Part shown: in pieces, positions 43,951 through 53,013 of the stretch | Numbering within the stretch: the first letter of the stretch is position 1 | Layout: the number at the start of each line of letters is the position of its first letter | Assembly (NCBI RefSeq): GCF_042676985.1 | Contig: NZ_JBHTIK010000005.1 | Span: 806,001 to 870,000, forward strand | DNA length: 64,000 nt | Direction of reading: 5' to 3' | Source of the DNA: Sphingosinicella xenopeptidilytica | GTDB lineage: Bacteria > Pseudomonadota > Alphaproteobacteria > Sphingomonadales > Sphingomonadaceae | Made by a program: the position numbers and the translations under genes | The notes under the pieces: model-generated | The model's input: the letters and a program-made list of their open reading frames with translations, nothing else | Database searches by the model: none | What the model was told of the DNA's origin: nothing

Positions 43951-45321
43951 TTAGCGGCCTCGTTCAAAGCACGTCTTCCGGCCGAACCATTCGACCGTGA
44001 CAGCGTCGGCCTTGCCTTCAACGGGGCTGAAGACGAACCGCATCTCGTCATCGATTGCCGACAGGAAGGTTCGACCGCCTACATGGATAAGCCTATGCGT
44101 GGTGCCGTCGCATTTTGGACCTTCCGGCACTGCCGCGATCACGCCATCCTGCTGCGGCGCGACTGCGATCCGCTCAAAACTGGTCCGGATTGGTCCGGGT
44201 AGATATTTGCCGCACAACAGGGAAATTTCCTCACTACTCAGGGGCTGATTGGAGGGCTCGGGCAAGGCGGCACCGAATAGAATGCGCGCTATCTTCTGTT
44301 CGAGACCAATGACGCTCGGCAACACATCGCGAGTGTTGGCGAGCACCACGATCGAGATATCATCGTCCGGATAATAAGCCATATAGGCCGAGAAGCCTAC
44401 AAAATCGCCTGCATGCGCCATCTTGCGATGGCCTTCCCATTCGCGAATTATCAACGCGCCGCGCGCATACTGGAGCGGGGTGCCGTCATTCAAGCGGTCT
44501 TGCGTGTACAGGATCGCTCGTACGGTGTCGCCGAACAGATTGCGGCGATGAACCCCATCAAGGTAGCGTTGAATGTCGGCGGCCGTGCTGACGATGCCGG
44601 CGGCGGCGAACCAGGCCGAGCCTCCGATCTCCGGGGCGTTTCGGAACCCGCTGGATGTAGGGAAATAGCCGCGGGCCCGGCGCGGAATGATGCGCTCGAG
44701 GTCGTCCAGTTGCGTGTCTTCAAGCTGCAATGGGCACGTGACGAACTGTCGAAGCACTGCGGCATATGGCATCCCGCACACTGCCTCGGCGATCAGGCCG
44801 AGGAGATGGGTATTTGAGTTGGAGTAACTATAGGCGTCGCCCGGATGGAAGACGAGCGGTGCGGATTCGAATGATGCAATAATCTGTTCCTGACTGACAT
44901 CGCCGCGACGGCCGAGCGGGAAAACCGGCAGATCGACGTAATTTTCCAGTCCGCTGCGATGGTTCATCAGGAAATGCACGGGAATATCACGGCCGGGACC
45001 AACATAGCCCTGTAGGTAGCGGCCCACGGGTATGTCGAGGTCGACGAGGCCGAGCTCCACCAGCCGGGCGATGATCAGCGATGCAAAGGACTTACTCAGC
45101 GAACAGATTTTGAAAACGGACTGCGGCGTGGCCGGGATGAGATTCTCGAGGTCGGCGTACCCGAATCCCTCTTCAAGTATGGTGTGTCCACCCCGCCATA
45201 CCGAGAGCACGAGGCCGGGATAGGGCCCACTTTCCAGGCTGCGCGCGCCCAATGCGGCGATAGCGGAAGCCTCGCAGGAGACTTGGCGCAAGGTGGTCCC
45301 ACTGTTCGATTGGATCGTCAC
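43951..45321 (-). CDS. Serine hydrolase, class C beta-lactamase/PBP-like family
   Basis: A 456-residue serine hydrolase of the AmpC/D-aminopeptidase/esterase family. The catalytic SxxK is SLSK (residues 74-77), the Tyr motif is YSN (166-168) in YSYSNSNTHLLG, and the third box is HAG in KMAHAGDFVGFSAY. A C-terminal extra domain (from about residue 350) follows. No signal peptide is obvious, so a cytoplasmic peptidase is more likely than a beta-lactamase. GTG 45321 is preferred for its AAAGGAA site. MlrB, which cuts linear microcystin, belongs to the same superfamily. D-aminopeptidase or amide/ester hydrolysis are alternatives. Confidence 0.85.
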   Translation of the reverse strand: MTIQSNSGTTLRQVSCEASAIAALGARSLESGPYPGLVLSVWRGGHTILEEGFGYADLENLIPATPQSVFKICSLSKSFASLIIARLVELGLVDLDIPVGRYLQGYVGPGRDIPVHFLMNHRSGLENYVDLPVFPLGRRGDVSQEQIIASFESAPLVFHPGDAYSYSNSNTHLLGLIAEAVCGMPYAAVLRQFVTCPLQLEDTQLDDLERIIPRRARGYFPTSSGFRNAPEIGGSAWFAAAGIVSTAADIQRYLDGVHRRNLFGDTVRAILYTQDRLNDGTPLQYARGALIIREWEGHRKMAHAGDFVGFSAYMAYYPDDDISIVVLANTRDVLPSVIGLEQKIARILFGAALPEPSNQPLSSEEISLLCGKYLPGPIRTSFERIAVAPQQDGVIAAVPEGPKCDGTTHRLIHVGGRTFLSAIDDEMRFVFSPVEGKADAVTVEWFGRKTCFERGR

Positions 45322-45473
45322 CGAAGATTCCTTTCTCTGGCGACACTGTCGCTTCTGTGCCTGTCTATACAAGACGCGTGTTCAAGCCCAATCCGCACTG
45401 CTCCCTATCATGCGCGCAAGGTGCGCTTCGGGCGCTCACGCGCGTCTTGCAACATACAGAATGGAGAGATCGC

Positions 45474-46667
45474 ATGTCTCTGTCGCGAAGGATTGAAGGT
45501 GTTGGGACGAGCATCATACTGGCTATGCTCGAAAAGGAAGCGACGCTGCGTGAGCAGGGTATCGAGATTATTTCGCTGACGGCAGGAGAGCCCGATTTTC
45601 CAACTCCCCGCCATGTAGTGGCGGCCGCGCGGGTAGCAATGGACAAGGGGGACACCCGATATCCGCCGTTGACCGGAACGGCAGCGTTGAAGCAGGCGAT
45701 CATAGGCAAATTTATCTCGGATTACGGGCTGGAGTTCGGGCTACGATCAATCATCGTCTCGACGGGCTCGAAACAGGCGATCTATAATGCGTTCATGGCC
45801 ACGCTCGATCAGGGCGATGAGGTGGTCATTCCAAAGCCTTACTGGACAAGTTATCCGGATATGGTTCGCGTCGCGGCAGGTGTGCCGATTTTTGTCGAAA
45901 CCCATGTGAGTCAACGATTTCAACTCGATGCAGACCTGTTGAATCATGCAATCTCGCCGCGCACCAAATGGATATTGCTCAATTCGCCCGGTAATCCTAC
46001 GGGAGCGATATACAATGAGGAAACGCTCCGTGGTGTGGCTGAAGTCCTGCGCCGGCACCAGCACGTACGCATTCTGTGTGACGATATCTACGAACACATC
46101 GCCTTCGAACAACCCGTCAGGAATATCCTGCAGGTCGCGCCAGACCTTGGGGATCGTTGCCTGATTGTCAATGGCGTTTCCAAGGCCTATGCCATGACCG
46201 GCTGGCGTCTTGGCTATGCTGCGGGGCCGCCCGAACTGATCCAGGCGATGGCGGTCATACAGTCGCAATCCACCTCAGGGGCGAGCACGTTGAGCCAGGC
46301 GGCAGCGGTTGCCGCTTTGACCGGTCCGCAGGAGGACAGGATTGCCGCATGCGAGGCATATCGGCGGCGACGTGACCTGGTTGCTTCGCACCTTCTCAGA
46401 ATCCACGGACTAGACTTTACGCCGCCCGATGGGGCATTTTACGTGCTCGTCGATTGTCGTGAGGCTCTGCCAGAGATTGGACTGCGGAAAGATGAAGATC
46501 CGGCCTTCGTCGCGCGTCTGTTCGAGGCTGGCGTCGCCGTGATTCCGGGAACCGCCTTCGGCGCCCCCGGCTTCATCCGGTTGAGCTTTGCCACGGCCGA
46601 TGCACAAATCGAACGCGGATTGGTGCGGCTCGCGACAGTTGTTGCTGGCAGGTCGGATTCTCTTTAG
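45474..46667 (+). CDS. Class I/II PLP aminotransferase (AspC-like)
   Basis: A 397-residue fold-type I aminotransferase: SLTAGEPDFPTPRHV at the N-terminus, the aromatic-stacking KPYWTSYPD, NSPGNPTGAIY, the PLP-pyridine Asp in ILCDDIYEHIAF and the Schiff-base Lys in VNGVSKAYAMTGWRLGY. The substrate-carboxylate arginine is in PGFIRLSFA near the end. It matches the 1-gamma aspartate/aromatic aminotransferase group. ATG 45474 follows GGAGA. It is convergent with and overlaps the ThDP enzyme by 4 bases. The pair could transaminate an amino acid to a 2-oxo acid and then decarboxylate it. Confidence 0.9.
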   Translation: MSLSRRIEGVGTSIILAMLEKEATLREQGIEIISLTAGEPDFPTPRHVVAAARVAMDKGDTRYPPLTGTAALKQAIIGKFISDYGLEFGLRSIIVSTGSKQAIYNAFMATLDQGDEVVIPKPYWTSYPDMVRVAAGVPIFVETHVSQRFQLDADLLNHAISPRTKWILLNSPGNPTGAIYNEETLRGVAEVLRRHQHVRILCDDIYEHIAFEQPVRNILQVAPDLGDRCLIVNGVSKAYAMTGWRLGYAAGPPELIQAMAVIQSQSTSGASTLSQAAAVAALTGPQEDRIAACEAYRRRRDLVASHLLRIHGLDFTPPDGAFYVLVDCREALPEIGLRKDEDPAFVARLFEAGVAVIPGTAFGAPGFIRLSFATADAQIERGLVRLATVVAGRSDSL

Positions 46668-48205
46668 ATGACGGCTTCGATCAGAAAAGGGCCACGTTGA
46701 CGCATTGCTTGCGCGACGGCCGCGTCGAACGTCTCAGCAGCGTCACAACGCAATGCCTCCACTCCAAGCCCCCTGGCGAGATCCACCCAGCCGATCCGCG
46801 GATCACCAAGATCCAGCAGACGAGCCGCGCGCGGTCCGGCGTCACCTGCCGATGTGCGGGCCATCTCGTTATTCAAAATCCGGTAGCTGCCATTGGCCAT
46901 GATGATGACCAGTATGTCCAGCCGTTCCCGCGCCATCGTCCATAGAGATTGTACCGTGTACATCGCCGCGCCATCTCCGTTCATAGAGATGACCTTGCGC
47001 TGCGGCCCGGCAAGGGCGGCGCCGATCGCCAGCGGCAGCCCCTCGCCGATTGCGCCCCCTGTCACTGCGAGGACCTCGTGCGGCGCTGCCGTCAGTGCGG
47101 GCATTGTAAGACCGGTGCGCGAGGTGACACTGTCGTCGCATACGATTGCACCTTCCGGCATATGGCGCGCGATCGACACACCTGCAGTATGCGGCGTCAA
47201 GGCGCCGCGTGGCGCTGCATCCGCGATATCATAAGGTTGGCTTGAACCATGCGATGGAGCGCCAAGTGTGTCGGCCAGAGCCTCCAGTGCAGCGACCGCA
47301 TCTTCGCGACGATCGGCGATCGAGCACAGCGACGCGCCGTCTGGTACAAGCAGGGACGGCCGATCAGGGTAGGCGAAGAAGGCCACCGGTTGCGTCGTAC
47401 CGGCCAGGACCATCAAATCTGCACCGGCCAAATCCTCCATCGCAAGTTCGCCAAAGTAAGGAATGCGGTGTGGCGCAAACCTGCCCGCACCCCGGCTCAA
47501 CCGGGCGATGAAGGTGTCGGCCACCACACGAACGCCCGTTGCGGCAATGCGGGCGGCGGCGGCAAGACCCGCCTCGGAGCAGGCGTGGCCCCCGATCAGA
47601 ACGACAGGCTGCCCTGCTGCCCTGATCCTCCGCGCGGCTTCCCCTAATGCCTCGGGTGCGGGCCCAGCCCATGAACGGCGTTGTGCGATTGTCGGCTGCG
47701 CGTCGGCTTTGTTCCAGGCGGCATCGGCCGGGAGGATGAGACTGACGGGCCCACCCGGCGGAGCCAGGCTTGCCGAGATCGCTTCAGCCGCGAGCAGTGC
47801 GACGGAGTCGGCCGTTTCCGCCGATCTTACCCATAGTGAATTGGGTGCGGCAATGCCTTCGATATCGGAATGGAGCGGGGCATCATAGGACCGATGACCC
47901 GTGGCATGGTCCCCGATGATGTTCACGATTGGTGTGAAAGCCCGCCTGGCATTGTGCAGGTTGGCAAGTCCGTTTCCATAGCCAGGGCCAAGATGAAGCA
48001 ACGTGCAGGCCGGAGATTGCGCTATACGTCCATATCCGTCCGCTGCGCCGGTTGCGACACCTTCGAAAAGGCAGAGAACTGAGCGCATTTGGGGATGATG
48101 GTCGAGTGCAGCGACGAACTGCATTTCGCTGGTGCCGGGATTGGCGAAACATGTGGTGACTTCGTTTGCGATCAGCGTGGAAATAAGCAGGTCTGCACCG
48201 TTCAT
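46664..48205 (-). CDS. Thiamine diphosphate-dependent enzyme, acetolactate synthase/oxo-acid decarboxylase-like
   Basis: A 513-residue ThDP enzyme with the three usual domains. The catalytic Glu lies in LCLFEGVATGAADGYGRI. The central domain has VVLIGGHACSEAG. The cofactor motif is GDGAAMYTVQSLWTMARERL followed by the Asn in MANGSYRIL (GDG-x-N). It is shorter than anabolic acetolactate synthases (about 560) and lacks an adjacent small subunit, so a catabolic 2-oxo acid decarboxylase or lyase is more likely (benzoylformate decarboxylase branch). It overlaps the converging aminotransferase gene and is divergent from the receptor at 48420. Confidence 0.85.
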   Translation of the reverse strand: MNGADLLISTLIANEVTTCFANPGTSEMQFVAALDHHPQMRSVLCLFEGVATGAADGYGRIAQSPACTLLHLGPGYGNGLANLHNARRAFTPIVNIIGDHATGHRSYDAPLHSDIEGIAAPNSLWVRSAETADSVALLAAEAISASLAPPGGPVSLILPADAAWNKADAQPTIAQRRSWAGPAPEALGEAARRIRAAGQPVVLIGGHACSEAGLAAAARIAATGVRVVADTFIARLSRGAGRFAPHRIPYFGELAMEDLAGADLMVLAGTTQPVAFFAYPDRPSLLVPDGASLCSIADRREDAVAALEALADTLGAPSHGSSQPYDIADAAPRGALTPHTAGVSIARHMPEGAIVCDDSVTSRTGLTMPALTAAPHEVLAVTGGAIGEGLPLAIGAALAGPQRKVISMNGDGAAMYTVQSLWTMARERLDILVIIMANGSYRILNNEMARTSAGDAGPRAARLLDLGDPRIGWVDLARGLGVEALRCDAAETFDAAVAQAMRQRGPFLIEAVI

Positions 48206-48419
48206 TCGTTTCTCCGTTGTTTGGCCTTCAAGACCGTCGAGCAGGACCAGCCGTCGAAGCGTTGCTCAAAGGACGCGCAGGGCAACCGAAAGCGCACCGC
48301 GTACAGCAATGCCTGTCTGCATCAGACCTGCCCGAAAAAAGGCAAGTGCATTTTTCGTGGCAGTGCGCGTCTAGCCGTCAGGGTGCATGTCGCCCGGTCA
48401 GAAAAAAGGGGCTCTCATC

Positions 48420-51230
48420 ATGAAATCCACTACATCCTTGATCGTCCGCTATCTCGCGACGTCCGTTTGTGTAATCGCCTTGGCGAGCGGTCAGTCCGCA
48501 TTGGCACAAGATACGGACTCCGGCGCGAATGCGGGCGGCCAAGGAGAAGAGAACAAGAATTTTGACAACGAGATCGTCGTCAGCGCCTCGCGCATCGACC
48601 GCGACAATTTTGACGCACCGACACCCGTCATAAAATTCGGCGAAGCTGAGCTTGCCCAAGGCTTTCGGGGGAACGTCGCCCTCGCGCTTCAGGATTCACC
48701 GCAATTCAAGGCGAGCGTCTCGCCGGCCAATACCGGTGGATCGACCTATCCCGCGCTATCTCCGGTCGATCTTCGTGGTCTGAGCAATGGTGGCCAGCCG
48801 CGTACCCTGGTCCTGGTCGATGGTCGCCGCTACATCGGTGCAACCACCTATTTTGGCGGCGGCGATCTATCGCTGATTCCATCGTCGCTCGTGAAGCGGG
48901 TCGATGTCGTGACCGGCGGTGCGTCCGCAGCCTGGGGTTCAGGTGCTGTCGCTGGTGTTGCGAACGTAATTATCGATGAAAAACTGGATGGCTTCCGAGT
49001 GGGTGCCCGTGCCGGCATCTCGTCGCGTGGAGACAATGCCGAGCAGGCAGGCGATATCGCCTTCGGCAGTGACTTCGCCGGCGGACGCGGTCATATCCTG
49101 GTCGGCGGCGAGTATATCCAGAGCGACGGCATCACCCCAAAAACCGCGCGTGCCAATGCAGGCCGCTGGGCGTTGGTGGGCAATCCAAATTACACGCCCA
49201 CCAACGGGGAGAAGGCCAATATACTTTCTCCCAATGTCGGTATTGCGAATGTAAGCTGGGCAGGTCTGATCCTGTCCGGTGTCAATGCGGGCAAGAGTTT
49301 TACAGACAACGGGTTGGCATTGCGTGATTTCAACAGCGGTCGTGTTACGGGGTCGAATGCGGTAGGCGGAGAACAGCCTTCGCTCGACGACGTGATCGCC
49401 CTGGCCGCACCCTATAAGCGGTATGCTGCGCTGGGTCGGCTTACATACGAGCTTTCCGATAGTCTGAAGGTAACTGCGGAGTTGCGTCATGCGCGTGTCT
49501 ACGGCTCGTTTGACACGCTCGTCGACGTCAACCGTGGCAACATCTCGATCAGTGTTGACAACGCCTTCTTGCCGACGTCGGTCCGCGACCAGATGATCGG
49601 GGCCGGTGAAACGTCGTTCTCGATGGGACGCTTCAATGCTGATTTTGCGCAAACCATCACGAAGTTCGAGCGTGAATCGACAGAGGCGACGCTGGCCCTC
49701 GACGGAAAAATTGGCGACAATTGGCGTTGGTCGGCTTCCTATGTTCACGGCAAGCTGAACGAAAACACGGATATGTCGCAGCAGCGTATCATTCCGAACT
49801 TCAACCGCGCGGTCGATGCGGTAATCGACCCTGGCACGGGTTCACCGGCATGCCGGGTCAATGTCGATCTCGATCCGGGCAACAACGATTCCGCCTGTGT
49901 GCCGATCAACATCTTCGGCCTTGGTAATGTCTCGCAGCAGGCGCGCGACTATGTGCTCGGCACCGGCTATTTCCATGCTGAGCGCACGCTCGACGCCTTT
50001 GGCCTGAACCTGCGTGGCGAGCCGGTATCTCTTTGGGCCGGGCCCGTTTCAGTCGCGGTTGGTGCCGAAGTTCGACGTGATTCCCTCCTGGCGAATGTCA
50101 GCGCCAACGACCGTGCTCGTGTTCTCGGCATCGTCAACCAGGCGCAATTTCCCAAGGAGCATATGTGGACGAAGGAGGGATTTGCTGAAGTCATTATCCC
50201 TTTGCTTAGAGATGTTCCGCTCGCGCAGCTGATGGAGTTCCAGGGCGCCGCGCGAATTACCGACGATCTCAGCGGATCGGTCTGGTCATGGAAGCTGGGT
50301 CTGACCAACAAGGTATCAGATGATATACGCCTGCGCTTCGCACATTCGCGCGACATTCGTTCGCCGTCGATAGCCGAGTTGTTCGCGCCGATCGCGCCCG
50401 TCGGCCTTGCCACACTTATTGATACGGCAAACAGCGATCCGTCAAAACGAAATGACCCCGTCTTTGTTCAGACCTTTTCCGGACGCGCGGGGCCACTGCT
50501 ACCTGAAACGTCGGATACGACCAGCTTTGGCACAACGCTCACGCCGTCGTTCATTCCAGGCCTGAGCATTTCCGCAGACTATTACACGATTACCATCGAT
50601 GGAGCGATCGGCACGGTAACGGCCCAGAACCAGATCAACGGATGCGCGCAAGGCATTGCGGCATTCTGTGCCGGCCTGACGCGGAACTCTGACGGCGTAT
50701 TGACCCAGGTTGTCGGTTCACTCGTCAACCTCTCGCAATTCAAGACCAGCGGTATCGACGGTGCAGTCGAATATAAGCTGCCTGTACCGGAGTCGTTCGG
50801 CACCATGCAACTGCAAAGTACGGTCAATTGGGTGCGCAAGTTCCAGACAACCGATCCGCTGAGCGGGACCACTGTCAGCTACCTTGGCATGACGGGCTCA
50901 CAATTCTCTCTGGCGGTTCCGCGAGTGCGCTGGAATACCACACTCTACTACGCTAAGGGTGACTTCCAGGCCAATCTGCGTACGCGGTTCATTTCCAAAT
51001 CGAAATATGACCGCAACAACAATACTATCCAGAATAATAGCCGTCCCGCCTTCATGTATCTTGACTTAGGCGTGAACTGGGACGTCCAGCGGGACGATAA
51101 CCAGACGCTGTCACTCTATTTCAATGTTAACAACCTGCTGGACAAGGCGCCTCCGCCGGAATCGCGCAATACCAGCTTCTACGATGTTGTCGGTCGCTTC
51201 TTCGTAGCCGGTGCGCGGGTGAAGTTCTGA
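48420..51230 (+). CDS. TonB-dependent receptor, large type
   Basis: A 936-residue outer-membrane receptor. The signal peptide ends at SALAQ; a Gly/Asn-rich linker leads to NEIVVSASRIDRDNFDAPTP. Plug motifs are VDLRGLSNGGQPRTLVLVDG, SLIPSSLVKRVDVVTGG and ASAAWGSGAVAGVANVI. The barrel ends VAGARVKF. The 'RTLVLVDGRR' and 'VDVVTGGASAAWGS' pattern defines the large receptor group in sphingomonads and xanthomonads that often imports complex organic matter such as peptides or glycans. ATG 48420 is preferred with AAAAAAGGGG upstream. It is divergent from the ThDP gene across 214 bases. It has no STN domain. Confidence 0.92.
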   Translation: MKSTTSLIVRYLATSVCVIALASGQSALAQDTDSGANAGGQGEENKNFDNEIVVSASRIDRDNFDAPTPVIKFGEAELAQGFRGNVALALQDSPQFKASVSPANTGGSTYPALSPVDLRGLSNGGQPRTLVLVDGRRYIGATTYFGGGDLSLIPSSLVKRVDVVTGGASAAWGSGAVAGVANVIIDEKLDGFRVGARAGISSRGDNAEQAGDIAFGSDFAGGRGHILVGGEYIQSDGITPKTARANAGRWALVGNPNYTPTNGEKANILSPNVGIANVSWAGLILSGVNAGKSFTDNGLALRDFNSGRVTGSNAVGGEQPSLDDVIALAAPYKRYAALGRLTYELSDSLKVTAELRHARVYGSFDTLVDVNRGNISISVDNAFLPTSVRDQMIGAGETSFSMGRFNADFAQTITKFERESTEATLALDGKIGDNWRWSASYVHGKLNENTDMSQQRIIPNFNRAVDAVIDPGTGSPACRVNVDLDPGNNDSACVPINIFGLGNVSQQARDYVLGTGYFHAERTLDAFGLNLRGEPVSLWAGPVSVAVGAEVRRDSLLANVSANDRARVLGIVNQAQFPKEHMWTKEGFAEVIIPLLRDVPLAQLMEFQGAARITDDLSGSVWSWKLGLTNKVSDDIRLRFAHSRDIRSPSIAELFAPIAPVGLATLIDTANSDPSKRNDPVFVQTFSGRAGPLLPETSDTTSFGTTLTPSFIPGLSISADYYTITIDGAIGTVTAQNQINGCAQGIAAFCAGLTRNSDGVLTQVVGSLVNLSQFKTSGIDGAVEYKLPVPESFGTMQLQSTVNWVRKFQTTDPLSGTTVSYLGMTGSQFSLAVPRVRWNTTLYYAKGDFQANLRTRFISKSKYDRNNNTIQNNSRPAFMYLDLGVNWDVQRDDNQTLSLYFNVNNLLDKAPPPESRNTSFYDVVGRFFVAGARVKF

Positions 51231-51272
51231 TAACAGGGACGGCTATCCCCCTGAGTGTGAATAAATGGCGGA

Positions 51273-51317
51273 GGCGGCGATATCTTCGGGACATAATCTC
51301 GCGGAACGCCGCCTTTT
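51273..51317 (+). terminator. Probable rho-independent terminator after the large receptor gene
   Basis: GGCGGCG (51273-51279) can pair with CGCCGCC (51307-51313), which is followed directly by TTTT. A smaller GCGG/CCGC hairpin (51301-51312) with the same T run is an alternative. Located 43 bases after the receptor stop. Confidence 0.5.
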
Positions 51318-51427
51318 CCATTGAGAATTCTTGACGGACCCCCGCAATTTTCAATGAGCCCGGACTATCGAACTCCGGTACTGGGCATCCAGACGGATGA
51401 GGACATCGATTTAATCGCAATCTGTGC

Positions 51428-51759
51428 GTTCGAACCCTGCATGGCTACGGCATCGACGTTTCGCCCAATCTGATTTCGACGATCGCCGATGCTGTCCTGG
51501 AAGTCTTCGCCATCCCGTTCTTCGCCGTCCCCGAGGGCGTGCGACTGACCTTCTACACTACGCACGCAATCGAAGCGCTGAACTCGAAGCTGCGCCGTGC
51601 GGTTCGGCCGCGTGGCCACTTCCCAGGTGACGATACCGCGATCAGGCGGCTATACCTCGTGCGCACAACGCAGCTCAGGAATGGAAACGGCCACCGCGCC
51701 AGTGGTCCGAGGCAAAGACCCAGTTCGCCGCGATCTTCGGCGAACGGTTCGTCATCTGA
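51428..51759 (+). pseudogene. Relic of an IS256-family (mutator-type) transposase
   Basis: The frame reads YGIDVSPNLISTIADAVLEV, jumps to VPEGVRLTFYTTHAIEALNS and KLRRAVRPRGHFPGDD, and after a frameshift near 51690 ends WKRPPRQWSEAKTQFAAIFG followed by ERFVI and stop. All pieces match IS256-family transposases in order, but the central catalytic part and the N-terminus are missing. It is a decayed, internally deleted copy. No terminal repeats were found. Confidence 0.8.
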
Positions 51760-51905
51760 TGACGATAAAACGGTCTCGCGCACAAGATTACTGATATTCC
51801 CTGGAATTGCGCGGCATCCAGCCAGCCACCACACTCTGCCGCGTTCGTCTGACAGAGCCTTAGTAATCTTTATTTATCGTAGCACGTCCCCGATCAAGGA
51901 CAATC

Positions 51906-52109
51906 AGTAAATTTGTCGCGGACAACCAGGCGATCGCGCCGCCCGACAGCTGGCCGCTCGTGCCGAAATCCGCCGAAGCGGTAGCGATTCGCCGCGAGCG
52001 GCTGGCGATGCTGCAAAACAGTGCTGCACCCGACGATCGGGCGCTGAAAAACCGGGAAATTCACAATTCGCTTGCACTCCCCCAATATCCGGACTGGAAA
52101 ATTGGCTGA
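51906..52109 (+). pseudogene. Orphan C-terminal coding fragment, unknown protein
   Basis: Sixty-seven codons without a start read DNQAIAPPDSWPLVPKSAEA, then AIRRERLAMLQNSAAPDDRA and end LALPQYPDWKIG with a stop. Composition looks like real protein and codon use is normal for the region. I do not recognise the family. It is most likely the 3' end of a gene cut by the IS events immediately upstream. Confidence 0.4.
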
Positions 52110-52118
52110 AACAGCGCC

Positions 52119-52526
52119 TCAGCCGGTCGCGGTGGGCTTGAACGGCAAGATCGGTGTGGGCTGGTAACGGGTCAGGCGCCATCGGCCATCTTCCTTCGCC
52201 CAGACCGTCATCAATCGGGCGTGCAGCGAGATTGGCGCTTCCTTGCCGACCAGCGTGGCTTCCACGCGTTCCTCGCTGGTGACGACAGCCGCCTCACCAT
52301 AGATGGCGATCTCCTGATCGCTCACCTCGATCTTCTGAAGCCGCATGCGGTCTCCCGCCGAGACGAAGCCGGCCTTGTTGTCCTGCGTGCCCCCAAGATG
52401 AAAAAAGATGAGGCTGTCCGACACGAGCCGGTCGAGCACCGCTCGGTCGGCGGTCAGAAGTGCCTCCCGCAGCTGCCGTGCATGTCGGGCGATCATATCA
52501 GCGCTTCCTGTCACTGCTGTCTCCAT
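52119..52526 (-). CDS. SnoaL/DUF4440-like small cone-fold protein
   Basis: A 135-residue protein of the NTF2-like superfamily: helix-rich N-terminus (ADMIARHARQLREALLTADR), LVSDSLIFFHLGGTQDNKAG and the final strands LHARLMTVWAKEDGRWRLTR. DUF4440-type proteins bind small hydrophobic ligands or act as isomerases, cyclases or dehydratases. ATG 52526 is chosen because the longer open frame upstream includes IS-derived sequence. It lies at the 3' end of the minus-strand flavoenzyme genes but 487 bases away, so co-transcription is uncertain. Confidence 0.7.
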   Translation of the reverse strand: METAVTGSADMIARHARQLREALLTADRAVLDRLVSDSLIFFHLGGTQDNKAGFVSAGDRMRLQKIEVSDQEIAIYGEAAVVTSEERVEATLVGKEAPISLHARLMTVWAKEDGRWRLTRYQPTPILPFKPTATG

Positions 52527-53013
52527 CTCGATTTCAGGTTCAGCTCGAAAGCAATGTTGCAAGGTGAGGATCGAGCGCGGGGTCGCCGCTCGCCCGGGCG
52601 TTTGTGGATACGCGAAAAAACAAGCCGTGATTGTCAAACAATGCAACTGGAGGTTTGGACGATTTTTCCTGTGCCGATGATAAGTGTCGCAAACGCGGTG
52701 GCAAGACGTTCTTGCGATGGCGCTCGAGCGCCTGGATGCCGAACGCGGTGGAGATATGGCCTTGCCGCCGTCCGGCCCGTGCCTGAAGCCCGACGACAGG
52801 ATAAGAAGCGTTAATCGCGAGGAGACCGCGATTTGTCGATACCCAATTCGGTGCGACCCGCTCGCGGGGTAACCCGCTGGTCGATGCAATCCGTACCGCT
52901 TCCCGCTTGAACTCTTCTGTGTGCCTGATTATTTCACCGGTCTCCTGTTGCGCGCTTTAAGCGCGAAAAGCCGGTTCAAGTCCACAATGTCGGGCAGGAT
53001 TGACCGGGCAGCT
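52527..53013. other. Intergenic region with an IS3-family OrfA relic
   Basis: A gap of 487 bases between two minus-strand genes. It includes a short IS3-family OrfA fragment (52849-52925). The longer open frames on both strands lack recognisable motifs and stop coherently nowhere; they are probably decayed sequence. Confidence 0.5.
52849..52925 (-). pseudogene. Relic of an IS3-family OrfA transposase N-terminus
   Basis: The minus strand reads RHTEEFKREAVRIASTSGLP followed by RERVAP. EEFKREAVRIA..SGLP is the typical start of OrfA in many IS3-family elements. After this the frame shifts and similarity fades. Only about 25 codons remain. Confidence 0.6.

Larger units (their letters stand above)
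51318..52118. other. Gene-poor stretch with transposase relic and orphan coding fragment
   Basis: About 800 bases with no intact gene. It includes a decayed IS256-family transposase (51428-51759) and the end of an unidentified coding sequence (51906-52109). It separates the peptide region from the flavoenzyme region. Confidence 0.6.
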
